Shown: positions 10,497-19,512, counted from the first letter of the stretch. The stretch is DNA of 64,000 nt from Clostridiales bacterium (GCA_015056545.1 SVGE01000001.1:264081-328080); one strand, 5' to 3'. Notes: generated by a model from the letters alone, not told the origin. Program-made: numbers and translations.

Positions 10497-13157
10497 TTAT
10501 TCATAATCACCATCAACTGCATAAACATTAATATCATCTTCATCTTCTGTATCCTCATTATTTGCTATTTTATTCAAATGAAAACTAAATACATTATTTT
10601 TCTTTTCTTCTTGCTCAACATTTTCTTCTATTTTTAATTCATCTATTTTTGTTTCATCATTATTGTTTATTGTAACTGTTTCATTTACTACAGTATTATC
10701 TACTTGCTCTTCAACATTATTTGTATTATTACTTCCCATCTTAATTTCTTGAAGTTCTTGTCTTGAAATTAATACTTGTCTTGGTTTACTTCCATCATAT
10801 CCAGATATTATACCTCTTGCTTCCATTTGATCAATTATTCTACCTGCTCTTGCATAACCTACTTTAAATTTTCTTTGTATCATTGAAGCAGAAGCTTGCC
10901 CCATTTCAACAACTAAATCTATAGCTTGTGGCAATAATTGATCAGCATCACTTGCTTCCTCTGGATCTGGAGCTTTTTGATCAGCTTTTTCAATCTTATC
11001 TATTATTGTATCATCATAAACAGCTGTTGAATTAGATTTAATAAATTCAACTATACTTTCAATTTCTTTTTCAGATACAAAAGCACCTTGCAGTCTTACA
11101 GGTTTTGATTTACCAGTTGGATAATATAACATATCTCCTTTACCTAATAATTTTTCAGCACCTGTTGTATCTAAAATTGTTCTTGAGTCTATTTGTGAAG
11201 AAACTGCAAATGCTATTCTTGATGGAATATTAGCTTTAATTATACCTGTAATAACATCAACAGAAGGTCTTTGTGTAGCAATAACTAAATACATACCTGC
11301 TGCTCTTGCCATTTGTGCTAATCTACAAATTGCATCTTCAACTTCATTTGCTGCAACCATCATTAAATCTGCTAACTCATCTATAATTATAACTATTTGA
11401 GGAAGTGTACCTTCTTCATTTTCTCTTTTTAATGCTTCATTATATCCTTTTATATCTTTTACTCCTCTTTGAGCAAATAAGTTATATCTCATTACCATTT
11501 CTTGTACTGCCCAATTTAGAGCACCAGCTGCTTTTTTAGGATCTGTTACAACAGGAATTAATAAATGTGGAATTCCATTATATATACCTAATTCAACAAC
11601 TTTTGGATCTATCATTAACAATTTTACTTCATTTGGTTTAGCTTTATATAGTATACTTGTAATAATTGTATTTATACATACACTCTTACCAGAACCTGTT
11701 GCACCAGATATTAACATATGAGGCATTTTTGCAATATCTGATATTTCTATATCACCTGCAATATCTTTACCTAATGCATAAGATAATTTAGATTTTGCAT
11801 CTCTAAATTTATCTGTTTCAATAAGTTCTCTTAATGTTACCATATCTGTTGCTTTATTTGGAACTTCAATACCAACAGCTGCTTTGCCTGGTATTGGAGC
11901 TTCAATACGAATATTAGATGCTGCTAAATTAAGTGCTATATCATCTGCTAAATTAACTATTTTACTTACTTTTACGCCTGCATTTGGTTGTATTTCATAT
12001 CTAGTAACAGATGGACCTCTTGCAACATCAACAACTTTTGCATCAACACCAAAGCTATCCAATGTTGATTGAAGTTTTTCAGCTGTTTTCTTCATTTCTT
12101 CAGTAGCATTTTGACTATTATTATTCATTCCCATATTAAGCAAGTCTATTGATGGGAATACATATTCTTCATCATGTCTTTCTATTTCATTATGACTAAT
12201 CTTTAATTCTTCTTTTCTATTTAATTCTTCTTTTTCTTCTTGAATTTGTTCTTTTGTTTTAGTTTTAAATATTTCATTTAAATCCCCTACTTTATCTTCA
12301 ACAGTTTTAGAAATATTATTAACTTGCTGAGTTATATTATTATTTACTTCTTTATTTATTTCTTCATTTACTTTATTAATTGTATTAACCTTTTTCTCTT
12401 CATCTTTATTATCTAAAAAATCAAAAGTTAATTGTGAACTAATAAATGTATTTTTTCTCTTTTCTCTTTTTTGTTCCTCTATACTTTCGTTATTTTGTCT
12501 CATATTTTCTTTTCTAACATTATGCTCTCTATGTGGCACTTCTCTTTTTATTTCATTATTATTTATTAAACCAAATATATTTCCAAAGAAAGTTCTTATT
12601 CCTTCTAATATTACATTTGGCATTATACCAGTTGTTAAAACAAACATAATAGATAATAATGCAATAAGAATTATTAATGTTGGTATTTTTCCAAACATTT
12701 CATAAAATGGCATTGTTATAAGGCCACCTATAAGTCCTCCATCTTTTAAGTTTATTCCATTTTCATATAATAATGATACATTATGTGAAAAATCTAAGTT
12801 AGTATCAAACGAATAATTCATCCAAGATAACACACCAGATAAAATCATTATTAATATAACAGACTGAACTAGTTTAGGTTTTAATACTTCTTTCCCATTC
12901 ATCATTCCATATATACCTATAATACTTATAACTATTGGTATAACAAACTTAATATTGCCAAATAACCCACCTAAAATATTAGACAATATTAAACTTAACT
13001 TTCCATCAGTTGTCATAAATACTATTACCCCTAAAAAAACACCAATAAAACAAGTAACAACACTTGAGATATTTTTACTTTCATAATTTGTATGTGTTTT
13101 TCTAGAATTCTCTTTTGCAATAGTAGATTTATTTTTACTACCTTTTCTTCTTCCCAT
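10497..13157 (-). CDS. ftsK: DNA translocase FtsK/SpoIIIE family
   Basis: An 886-aa septal DNA translocase. The N-terminus has about four transmembrane helices (30-200), followed by a long charged Asn/Lys/Glu linker. The RecA-like motor carries Walker A GATGSGKSV (~483-490) and Walker B IVIIIDELADLM (~587). A C-terminal winged-helix gamma domain (~745-800, IQRKFKVGYARAGRIIDQME) would read DNA orientation. An unusual acidic Asn/Glu-rich tail of ~90 residues follows gamma. It is the first gene of a four-gene operon. FtsK and SpoIIIE cannot be told apart from sequence alone here. Confidence 0.93.
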   Translation of the reverse strand: MGRRKGSKNKSTIAKENSRKTHTNYESKNISSVVTCFIGVFLGVIVFMTTDGKLSLILSNILGGLFGNIKFVIPIVISIIGIYGMMNGKEVLKPKLVQSVILIMILSGVLSWMNYSFDTNLDFSHNVSLLYENGINLKDGGLIGGLITMPFYEMFGKIPTLIILIALLSIMFVLTTGIMPNVILEGIRTFFGNIFGLINNNEIKREVPHREHNVRKENMRQNNESIEEQKREKRKNTFISSQLTFDFLDNKDEEKKVNTINKVNEEINKEVNNNITQQVNNISKTVEDKVGDLNEIFKTKTKEQIQEEKEELNRKEELKISHNEIERHDEEYVFPSIDLLNMGMNNNSQNATEEMKKTAEKLQSTLDSFGVDAKVVDVARGPSVTRYEIQPNAGVKVSKIVNLADDIALNLAASNIRIEAPIPGKAAVGIEVPNKATDMVTLRELIETDKFRDAKSKLSYALGKDIAGDIEISDIAKMPHMLISGATGSGKSVCINTIITSILYKAKPNEVKLLMIDPKVVELGIYNGIPHLLIPVVTDPKKAAGALNWAVQEMVMRYNLFAQRGVKDIKGYNEALKRENEEGTLPQIVIIIDELADLMMVAANEVEDAICRLAQMARAAGMYLVIATQRPSVDVITGIIKANIPSRIAFAVSSQIDSRTILDTTGAEKLLGKGDMLYYPTGKSKPVRLQGAFVSEKEIESIVEFIKSNSTAVYDDTIIDKIEKADQKAPDPEEASDADQLLPQAIDLVVEMGQASASMIQRKFKVGYARAGRIIDQMEARGIISGYDGSKPRQVLISRQELQEIKMGSNNTNNVEEQVDNTVVNETVTINNNDETKIDELKIEENVEQEEKKNNVFSFHLNKIANNEDTEDEDDINVYAVDGDYE

Positions 13158-13175
13158 TTATTTACCTCCATATAT

Positions 13176-13227
13176 TAAAAAAGTTATGCTAATTTAGGAG
13201 TATATAAAACCCTTAAACAACATAACT
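13176..13227 (-). terminator. Probable terminator between the rsmD unit and ftsK
   Basis: AGTTATG/CATAACT outer stem with an imperfect inner stem (TTTAAGG/CCTAAA), then TTTTTT on the minus strand, just before the ftsK Shine-Dalgarno. It may act as an attenuator for ftsK. Confidence 0.5.
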
Positions 13228-13241
13228 CTTAAATCGCTTTT

Positions 13242-13682
13242 TTATCTTAATTCTCTTCTGTTACTTTGAACAATTTCTAAATTAGTAGCTAATGCTTCTT
13301 CTATTTTAGCTAATATCTCATCAGCATATTCTTTTGTTCCTTGAGATATTTCTCTAGCCATTGCATTTGCACTATCTATTATAGCTGCTTTTTGTTCATA
13401 TGCTTTTCTTGTAATTTCATGTTCATCTATCATAGATATAATTCTACTTTCAGCTTCTTTAACAATTTCACCAGCTTCTTTTTGTGCATCTAATAAAATT
13501 CTTTGTCTTTCTTCTTTTACCCATTTAGCTTGTTTTATTTCATCTGGTAATTTTATTTTTATATCTCTTATAATTGATAATAATTCTTCTTTATCATATA
13601 GACATTTACTTGTAAATGGCAATCCATTTCCTTTATCTAAAATATCTTCTAATTCATCTAATAATGATAATACCTCGTTCAT
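13242..13682 (-). CDS. Coiled-coil protein (clostridial, rsmD-linked)
   Basis: 146 aa, predicted to be almost entirely helical. Residues ~50-140 form a charged coiled coil (KEERQRILLDAQKEAGEIVK) resembling peripheral-stalk or DivIVA-like helices. No catalytic motif or membrane segment is seen. It starts 12 bp after rsmD and is probably co-transcribed with it. Proteins of this kind next to rsmD in Clostridia are often labelled ATPase without evidence. Function is unknown; a scaffold or division role is only a possibility. Confidence 0.65.
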   Translation of the reverse strand: MNEVLSLLDELEDILDKGNGLPFTSKCLYDKEELLSIIRDIKIKLPDEIKQAKWVKEERQRILLDAQKEAGEIVKEAESRIISMIDEHEITRKAYEQKAAIIDSANAMAREISQGTKEYADEILAKIEEALATNLEIVQSNRRELR

Positions 13683-13694
13683 AAACTACTCCTT

Positions 13695-14243
13695 TCAATT
13701 GAATATAGATATCTTAACTATTCCATATTCTCTTTCATCACATAAATTAAACTTTCCAATATTATGTGGTATATTTTCTTCTATATTTGTTTCTAAAATT
13801 ATATAACCATTTTCATTTAGTAAATTAAATTTACTTATTAACTCTATAGCATCCACACCAAATCCTTTATTATATGGTGGGTCTAAGAATATTATATCAA
13901 ATTTTATATTTTCATTAACTAATTTTTCTAAAGCTTTTTTATATTCTAAATTTAAAACTTTAGATTTATCAGAAAACTTGCACTTTTCTATGTTTTCTCT
14001 AATAACTTCACATGCTTTTGAAGAATTATCACAAAAAACTGCAAATTCTCCACCTCTGCTTAATGCTTCTAATCCAAGATTACCACTACCTGCAAATAAA
14101 TCTAATATATTTTCATAATCTACACCTTTAGCCATTAATATATTAAATAATGACTCTTTTACTCTATCTAGTGTTGGTCTTGTATTTTCACCTTCTAATG
14201 TATTTAGTTTTAAACCTCTTCTTTGTCCTGAAATAATTCTCAT
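13695..14243 (-). CDS. rsmD: 16S rRNA (guanine(966)-N2)-methyltransferase
   Basis: 182 aa, the usual RsmD length. It methylates G966 of 16S rRNA using S-adenosylmethionine. The N-terminal RIISGQRRGLKL start motif, the SAM-binding LDLFAGSGNLGLEALSRG (~62-78) and the catalytic LDPPYNKG (~118-125) are all intact. It is the first gene of a unit with the coiled-coil gene and has its own promoter at 14263-14290. Confidence 0.93.
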   Translation of the reverse strand: MRIISGQRRGLKLNTLEGENTRPTLDRVKESLFNILMAKGVDYENILDLFAGSGNLGLEALSRGGEFAVFCDNSSKACEVIRENIEKCKFSDKSKVLNLEYKKALEKLVNENIKFDIIFLDPPYNKGFGVDAIELISKFNLLNENGYIILETNIEENIPHNIGKFNLCDEREYGIVKISIFN

Positions 14244-14262
14244 AACTACCTCTTACACTTAT

Positions 14263-14290
14263 ATTTTAATACTTTTTTAAAAGATGTCAA
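14263..14290 (-). promoter_or_regulatory. rsmD promoter
   Basis: TTGACA (14285-14290), a 16-bp spacer and TAAAAT (14263-14268), about 20 bp before the rsmD start. Confidence 0.65.
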
Positions 14291-14312
14291 TAGTATTTTA
14301 CTAAATTTAATA

Positions 14313-14368
14313 TTTTCGTAATATATCTGTAATATATATTACGTAATATTACAGTTTTTTTACGAAAA
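14313..14368. repeat. Nested inverted repeats between rsmD and the prepilin-like gene
   Basis: Outer arms TTTTCGTAA (14313-14321) and TTACGAAAA (14360-14368) enclose inner arms CTGTAATAT (14327-14335) and ATATTACAG (14346-14354). The 11-mer TCGTAATATAT in this repeat recurs at 15871-15881 on the other side of the prepilin-like gene. The AT-rich context makes some self-complementarity likely by chance. Function is unknown. Confidence 0.4.
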
Positions 14369-14370
14369 GT

Positions 14371-14410
14371 AAAAAAAGAAACAGTATGTAAATACTTTCA
14401 TACTGTTTCT
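14371..14410 (-). terminator. Terminator of the prepilin-like gene
   Basis: A 12-bp perfect stem AGAAACAGTATG/CATACTGTTTCT with a 10-nt loop, followed by T7 on the minus strand. A strong intrinsic terminator. Confidence 0.9.
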
Positions 14411-14446
14411 GCATAAAATTTCTTTTATATATTAAATTCTAAAATA

Positions 14447-15664
14447 TTATTGTAATTGCCAAGCAGAAGATGCACTAGATCCATCCCCTGTATTTGTCGC
14501 TGATAGTGCTACATTTGAATTTAGTACAACTATAGGACGTCCTGGATGTCTTAGACTTTCTTGATAACCATCTGTTGCATTAAAGATACCCCCATCACGA
14601 TCTATATATTTATTATTTATAATTTTTAAACCTGTTATATCAAATGAATCTACTAAAGTTGTATAACCATATGTTGAAGAAAGCCAATAAACACCATTAA
14701 ATATCAACTCATATTCTTTTTCATGTCCTTCCTTAAAATTTTCTCCATTATAACTATAATATGTCACGGGTACAGCCCTAATAACTGTTCCATATTCTAT
14801 TTCTATACCAGTATTTTCTTCACTCTCATCATAATATATTTTTACATCGTCTCCTATTACTACTTCCATTGCTTCATTAACATCATCTTCATTAAGATTT
14901 CTAGCTGTTCCTACTCCAGATTTACTATATAATGTATCATATATTTCATCTAATTTTGCTGGACCATTAGTATACCCTAAGTCACCACCTAAACCAATAT
15001 TATCTATTGGTGTTTCACTAATCAATGTTACTTGATTTCCATCATTTTTTAATACTCTCCAATTTACTGTCTGTCTTGTTATTTCTTGATCTATAAAAGC
15101 AACATTATCACCTAGCATATAACTAGTTTGTCCGTCTTCACTTATATAATATCCACTATCTGTTCCTAATAATGTATATGTTAATTCATCATTACCTGGA
15201 TTATATGCTACATAATGCCCTACTTCTAGCCCCTCTACCTTTGCTAATAAAATGCCAGTTCCTGCATTTTCTCCTATCCCTAATTCTGAAAGCCATGTGC
15301 TATAGGGTGCTTCAGTTCTACTTCCTAATACTATCTCTCCATTACTTATTGCTATTAAATCTTTATATTCTTCTTTAAATTCGGGGATTATTTCTTTGAT
15401 TTTTTCATATTCTGTTTCATTATATAATCCGCCTTCTCCATTTCCGGTTGCTAAATTAATCATATTTTCTGCATTCTTTACTGCTAGTATTTCTTGATAT
15501 GTTCTTATATCACTTTTAAATACTGCCTCTTTTGCCTTTTCTATTATTCCACCTTCCATAAATGTAACAATTACTGCTGCTGTTAATATTATTAACACAA
15601 TTATTGTTACAATTAGTGCAACTAAGCTTATACCTGATGTTTTACTATTCTTTAAATTTTTCAT
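14447..15664 (-). CDS. Prepilin-like secreted protein
   Basis: 405 aa. The N-terminus has a type IV prepilin/pseudopilin look: a short basic leader (KNSKTSG), then the hydrophobic helix ISLVALIVTIIVLIILTAAV (~12-35) and an amphipathic continuation, IIEKAKEAVFKSDI. There is no Glu at the usual +5 position, so processing by a prepilin peptidase is uncertain. The rest (~100-405) is a large, Gly/Ser/Thr- and Tyr-rich extracellular domain ending in SAWQLQ, with no recognised catalytic motif. No other pilus genes are nearby, so it is an orphan. It has a promoter and a strong terminator of its own. A surface role is inferred. Confidence 0.7.
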   Translation of the reverse strand: MKNLKNSKTSGISLVALIVTIIVLIILTAAVIVTFMEGGIIEKAKEAVFKSDIRTYQEILAVKNAENMINLATGNGEGGLYNETEYEKIKEIIPEFKEEYKDLIAISNGEIVLGSRTEAPYSTWLSELGIGENAGTGILLAKVEGLEVGHYVAYNPGNDELTYTLLGTDSGYYISEDGQTSYMLGDNVAFIDQEITRQTVNWRVLKNDGNQVTLISETPIDNIGLGGDLGYTNGPAKLDEIYDTLYSKSGVGTARNLNEDDVNEAMEVVIGDDVKIYYDESEENTGIEIEYGTVIRAVPVTYYSYNGENFKEGHEKEYELIFNGVYWLSSTYGYTTLVDSFDITGLKIINNKYIDRDGGIFNATDGYQESLRHPGRPIVVLNSNVALSATNTGDGSSASSAWQLQ

Positions 15665-15712
15665 AATCTTTTCTCCTCCTTAAAATTTAATCTTTTGTTA
15701 TTACACAATTTT

Positions 15713-15741
15713 ATTGTATAACACTTTTAGTTTTAGTTCAA
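15713..15741 (-). promoter_or_regulatory. Promoter of the prepilin-like gene
   Basis: TTGAAC (15736-15741), a 17-bp spacer and TACAAT (15713-15718). It lies ~50 bp before the start, which has a GGAGGAG Shine-Dalgarno. Confidence 0.7.
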
Positions 15742-15834
15742 CTGTTTTGTTGTAGTTTTTTTATTTTTCTTTTTACTACCTCCTTCCTCGGCTCTTTATT
15801 TTATTATTGCCAAAATATATTTTTATATAATTGG

Positions 15835-15892
15835 GCAAAACAAAAGAACCTAAGACTACATTACGTTTTCTCGTAATATATTCTTAAGTTCT
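15835..15892 (-). terminator. Terminator of the poly-G small ORF unit
   Basis: Arms AGAACTTAAGA and TCTTAGGTTCT with an inner TTACG/CGTAA stem, followed by TTTTGTTTTG on the minus strand. It closes the transcript that starts at the promoter 16023-16051. Confidence 0.65.
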
Positions 15893-15930
15893 CTATGTTT
15901 TTTGGCATGTCAATTAAAGATGTTTTTATA

Positions 15931-15996
15931 CTATAAACATCCCCCCCCCCTAGTATTTAGCACTTTCTGGCACTTTTGTTTAGGTTTATTTGACAT
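15931..15996 (-). CDS. Small ORF ending in a 10-G tract (possible phase-variable gene)
   Basis: The ATG at 15996 lies 7 nt after GAGGTG and opens a 21-codon ORF, MSNKPKQKCQKVLNTRGGGC plus Leu. Its codons 16-19 are made by a run of ten G (C at 15941-15950 on the plus strand). Losing one G, or gaining two, would extend the frame to a TAA at 15861-15863, giving ~44-45 residues with a mixed-charge C-terminus; gaining one G would stop it within a few codons. It has its own promoter and terminator. Coding is plausible but unproven, and the tract length could also be an assembly error. Confidence 0.4.
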   Translation of the reverse strand: MSNKPKQKCQKVLNTRGGGCL

Positions 15997-16022
15997 TTTT
16001 TTACACCTCTTTTCTGTTTGTA

Positions 16023-16051
16023 ATATTATCATAGGTGGTTTAACTTTTCAA
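16023..16051 (-). promoter_or_regulatory. Promoter of the poly-G small ORF
   Basis: TTGAAA (16046-16051), a 17-bp spacer and TAATAT (16023-16028), about 25 bp before the small ORF start. Confidence 0.6.
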
Positions 16052-16089
16052 GTACTTTTTCTCTTTAATCTACAAATTTCGCTAAATAG

Positions 16090-16118
16090 TTGATTTTCAG
16101 CTAAAAAAATTATATAAT
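16090..16118 (+). promoter_or_regulatory. Promoter of the GH26-like gene
   Basis: TTGATT (16090-16095), a 17-bp spacer and TATAAT (16113-16118), 32 bp before the start codon. It is divergent from the small ORF promoter at 16023-16051. Confidence 0.7.
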
Positions 16119-16150
16119 TTGTGTGCTAAAAATAGTTTTGGAGGTTATTT

Positions 16151-17980
16151 ATGAAAATACAATATATACAATATAACTCAAGTAATTTTAAGAAAGTAAA
16201 AAAACGCAAAAAACATTCTTTTCTTAGAATATTAATAACATTATTTATTATACTAATTATATTAGCTATTGCTGGATATATAGTATTAGGAAATATGTAT
16301 ACTTTTGAAAAATTAAATAATAAAATATATTCAACTGTTAATACTGTTATTTCTAAAATAGTTAATAAAGCAAGTTTAACTTTTAAAGATATTAAAGGTG
16401 AAAATGATATATATTTAGGAATTAATAAAGAAAGTTGCAGTGAATATCATTTTGTTGATGGAAATTGGTATGAAAACGAAAGTTTTACTAATTTAACTGT
16501 TAATAATGAAAGTGATGTAAAAACTATAATTGAATATGATAATAAACAAAGATTAGTAAATTATCCAGATGGATATTATGTGGATTTTCAAAATATATTA
16601 GATTATGATTTTTCATTATCTCTAGATTATATTGTTGGATATAAAGATAACTATAATGTTACATTATCTATTGAACACTCACCATATGATGATGTTACAT
16701 GGTATATAAATCATTATCAAAATAGATTTTATTTAAGTGAAGAATATAGAAATGAAAATAATATAACATTGGTTAATAATGAAACAAAAGAAATTAATGG
16801 TAAACAAGTAATTTTGCTTACTTTAACAAGAAATACAGATAGTAATGAATATCCATATAAAACATATACATATGCATATATTCTTTTACATGATAAAACA
16901 TATGCTAGATTTATGTTTAAGACAGATAGTTATTCTGAAGAATATATGAATAGCTGTATTAATACATTAAACTCTTTTAAAGAAATATCTAAAAAATATA
17001 CAGCTAATTATCATATAAATTATGAACCTACTCCAAATCCTAATTGGGGACCAAAAACAACAGAGTTATATAATAAATATTTAAATAGCAATGAAATAGA
17101 TTTCGGTATTTTTTCTGGAAATAATGGTATCTATTCCTCTATTCCAGATATTGAATACAAATTAGAAAATGATTTTGATATAGTTTTAATATATAATCAT
17201 TTTGGTAATACTTTAGATTTAGATACCATCGATGAAATTACTTATGATGATAAAGCAGTGGAATTAACAGTTCAAACTTGTGTAAGTAACAATGAAAAAC
17301 TATTTGGCTATACTCCTATCTTTGATATTATTGATGGTAAAAAAGATGATGAAATTAGAGAATTAGCTTTTGAACTTACATGTTGTAATTGTCCAATATT
17401 GTTTAGATTAAATAATGAAATGAACTCTGATTGGACAAGTTATTCTGGAATACTCGGTTTAAGTGATCCAGATATATATAAAGCTGTTTGGAAAAGAATA
17501 TATAATATATTCCAAGAAGAAGGTGTAAAAAACTGTATTTGGATATATAACCCAAATGATAATAATTATCCACCAAATAAATGGAATAACTTTTTAGCAT
17601 ATTATCCTGGTAATGAATATGTTCAAATGATAGGTGTTACAGGATATAATACTGGGACATATTATGCTGAGCAAAATGCTGAAAAATGGAAAGAATTTAA
17701 AGATATCTATAATGAAATACAAGAAAAATATCAGCCACATTTTAGTAAATTCCCATGGATAATAACTGAATTTGCTAGTAGTTCAGTTGGTGGAGATAAA
17801 GCTAAATGGATAGAAAATATGTTTAATAATATATCTAATTATCCAAATATAAAAGCTGCTGTTTGGTTTAATTCTGCTGACTATAATCCTGAAAATGGTG
17901 AAGTATCTAGACCATATTGGTTAACTGAAACAAATGAAACTTTAAATGCATTTAAAAATGGATTAAAAAATTTTAAATAA
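16151..17980 (+). CDS. Membrane-anchored GH26-like glycoside hydrolase
   Basis: 609 aa. A basic N-terminus and one uncleaved hydrophobic segment (~25-50, ILITLFIILIILAIAGYIVL) anchor it with the bulk outside the cell. Residues ~60-290 form an unrecognised Asn/Tyr-rich domain. Residues ~305-600 resemble glycosyl hydrolase family 26 (beta-mannanase and relatives): the acid/base Glu is E423 in LFRLNNEMN, WIYNPND and YYPGNEYVQMIGVTGYN follow, and the nucleophile is E540 in IITEFAS, then GGDKAKWI. Substrate is unknown, but beta-mannan or another beta-glycan is the family expectation. It is transcribed alone. Confidence 0.75.
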   Translation: MKIQYIQYNSSNFKKVKKRKKHSFLRILITLFIILIILAIAGYIVLGNMYTFEKLNNKIYSTVNTVISKIVNKASLTFKDIKGENDIYLGINKESCSEYHFVDGNWYENESFTNLTVNNESDVKTIIEYDNKQRLVNYPDGYYVDFQNILDYDFSLSLDYIVGYKDNYNVTLSIEHSPYDDVTWYINHYQNRFYLSEEYRNENNITLVNNETKEINGKQVILLTLTRNTDSNEYPYKTYTYAYILLHDKTYARFMFKTDSYSEEYMNSCINTLNSFKEISKKYTANYHINYEPTPNPNWGPKTTELYNKYLNSNEIDFGIFSGNNGIYSSIPDIEYKLENDFDIVLIYNHFGNTLDLDTIDEITYDDKAVELTVQTCVSNNEKLFGYTPIFDIIDGKKDDEIRELAFELTCCNCPILFRLNNEMNSDWTSYSGILGLSDPDIYKAVWKRIYNIFQEEGVKNCIWIYNPNDNNYPPNKWNNFLAYYPGNEYVQMIGVTGYNTGTYYAEQNAEKWKEFKDIYNEIQEKYQPHFSKFPWIITEFASSSVGGDKAKWIENMFNNISNYPNIKAAVWFNSADYNPENGEVSRPYWLTETNETLNAFKNGLKNFK

Positions 17981-17993
17981 ACCAAAAAAAATA

Positions 17994-18022
17994 TTGACTT
18001 GTTAGCTCATAAGTGATAATTT
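17994..18022 (+). promoter_or_regulatory. Promoter of the 175-aa membrane protein gene
   Basis: TTGACT (17994-17999), a 17-bp spacer and TAATTT (18017-18022), about 26 bp before the TTG start. Confidence 0.55.
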
Positions 18023-18048
18023 ATATACTGTAATTGAGGTGAAAATAA

Positions 18049-18576
18049 TTGAAAAAAAATATAAAAATAAAACCATTTAAACTTGGTTTAAATATATGGT
18101 TTTCTGAACTTATAAATATGTTAGTATTTTTTGCACTAGCATTTATAGTAATTCTTATATCAGTAAATATTCTAAAAATAGATTTATTATCTATTTTGGG
18201 AACATATGTAAAAATATTTATTATTGGACTTGGATATATTGGGATAGCAATGGGAGCATATAATTCATATAGATCTTACTCAGAATATGAAACTTATATT
18301 CCTAAGTCTACCAAATATTATTGCGCCCTACTTCAATTAATAATATTCGGTCTAATTGGATATGTATTTTATACATTTTCTGTTGATGTAATATTATTTA
18401 TTGGTATATATTTAACAATATTTGTAGCATTTGCATTTAATACATTATTAATAGGTTTAAATAATAAAAAATATCCTAAAGAAACAAGGAAAAAGAAAAC
18501 AAATAAAAATTTAGAACATAAAGAAACAAACAGTGATAACAATTCTCATATGATAGATATTGATTTATTAAAATAA
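18049..18576 (+). CDS. Four-helix membrane protein of unknown function
   Basis: 175 aa starting at TTG behind GAGGTG. Four hydrophobic segments are visible (~20-45, 55-75, 88-108, 112-135), then a lysine-rich cytoplasmic tail (ETRKKKTNKN). No recognisable family motif. It follows the GH26-like gene by 68 bp but has a candidate promoter of its own, and it shares a bidirectional terminator with the convergent gene. Confidence 0.6.
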   Translation: MKKNIKIKPFKLGLNIWFSELINMLVFFALAFIVILISVNILKIDLLSILGTYVKIFIIGLGYIGIAMGAYNSYRSYSEYETYIPKSTKYYCALLQLIIFGLIGYVFYTFSVDVILFIGIYLTIFVAFAFNTLLIGLNNKKYPKETRKKKTNKNLEHKETNSDNNSHMIDIDLLK

Positions 18577-18580
18577 ATCA

Positions 18581-18620
18581 AAAGTAGTAAGTAAAATTAA
18601 TCTTTACTTACTACTTTTTT
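18581..18620. terminator. Bidirectional terminator between convergent orphan genes
   Basis: A perfect 15-bp stem AAAGTAGTAAGTAAA/TTTACTTACTACTTT with a 7-nt loop and T/A tracts on both sides. Confidence 0.9.
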
Positions 18621-18622
18621 GT

Positions 18623-19375
18623 TTATTGTTCTTTTTCTTTTAAACAGTATTCCTGAAAATTTGCATTTTCTTTAATTGTTTTTTTAGTTTTCCATAATGG
18701 AACTATTTCGTATGCAACTTTTGCATATACTGGCTTAAATTTAAACTTCCCATCAAGAACACCCATAAAAAGTTTCATTTTTTCTTTTTCAGTTCTTTCT
18801 TTTTTGGTGTGTCGTAACACTGCATCAAAATCATCAATAACTCTTATATATACAAAACCTCTTGATAAAAGCTCTTCCCACTCATCATTGATACGCTTTA
18901 TAACCTTATACAAATCTTCATAATCTTCAAACATCATAGCTTTACGAATTTTATCATAATTTAAATCTTTAGATGATCTAAAATTACGACATATTTGATT
19001 TGTTTCCAAAATTCTTTTTATACAGCACATTTTTGTCTCATCATGAAACATTTTTCTTTGTGTAACATCATCAAACCAATCATATAGCAAATTAAAAATT
19101 GCTTCAATAGCTTTTAACTCTCTCTTACCTATTTTTCTTCCTTCTATAGTATTCATAGATAGATAATATATCATTTCTGTAATACGAAATAGTTCATAAT
19201 CTACTTTACTATTTGTAATATTATCTGTCGTAAAATTTTGCTCCCGAAATTTTTTAAAATATTTTCTAATAAATGGTTCAATTTCCTTAGCACATCTTAC
19301 GTAATAATATCTATTACTTCCAAGAATGCACTCAGTCTCTCTTCCTAAAATATGATGATAAGTATTGCTATTCAT
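18623..19375 (-). CDS. Hypothetical protein, 250 aa
   Basis: An all-helical-looking soluble protein rich in Lys, Glu, Arg and aromatic residues, with four Cys at ~121-135 and ~245 (including an adjacent CC pair). No membrane segment, signal peptide or known motif was found. It has its own promoter (19453-19481) and the Shine-Dalgarno AGGAGG. It lies in an accessory stretch beside a ParDE-like module. A regulatory or abortive-infection-type role is possible but unsupported. Confidence 0.55.
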   Translation of the reverse strand: MNSNTYHHILGRETECILGSNRYYYVRCAKEIEPFIRKYFKKFREQNFTTDNITNSKVDYELFRITEMIYYLSMNTIEGRKIGKRELKAIEAIFNLLYDWFDDVTQRKMFHDETKMCCIKRILETNQICRNFRSSKDLNYDKIRKAMMFEDYEDLYKVIKRINDEWEELLSRGFVYIRVIDDFDAVLRHTKKERTEKEKMKLFMGVLDGKFKFKPVYAKVAYEIVPLWKTKKTIKENANFQEYCLKEKEQ

Positions 19376-19452
19376 TCTCTTTCCTCCTAGTTTTATAATA
19401 CATTTCTTCTTAATACAGAATAAGAAGTTATATAAAATTTTTTTGCTTTAAT

Positions 19453-19481
19453 ATTATACAATAATAATTATGTAAATTCAA
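19453..19481 (-). promoter_or_regulatory. Promoter of the 250-aa orphan gene
   Basis: TTGAAT (19476-19481), a 17-bp spacer and TATAAT (19453-19458). Confidence 0.65.
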
Positions 19482-19512
19482 CTAGATAATGAATAAATAT
19501 TTATAATTGTTT

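Noticed and set aside
15902..16093. Open frame of 63 codons on the plus strand across the poly-C tract
   Set aside because: No Shine-Dalgarno, odd composition (HPPPL, WHFCLGLFDIF) and it runs against a better-supported minus-strand unit and through the GH26 promoter.
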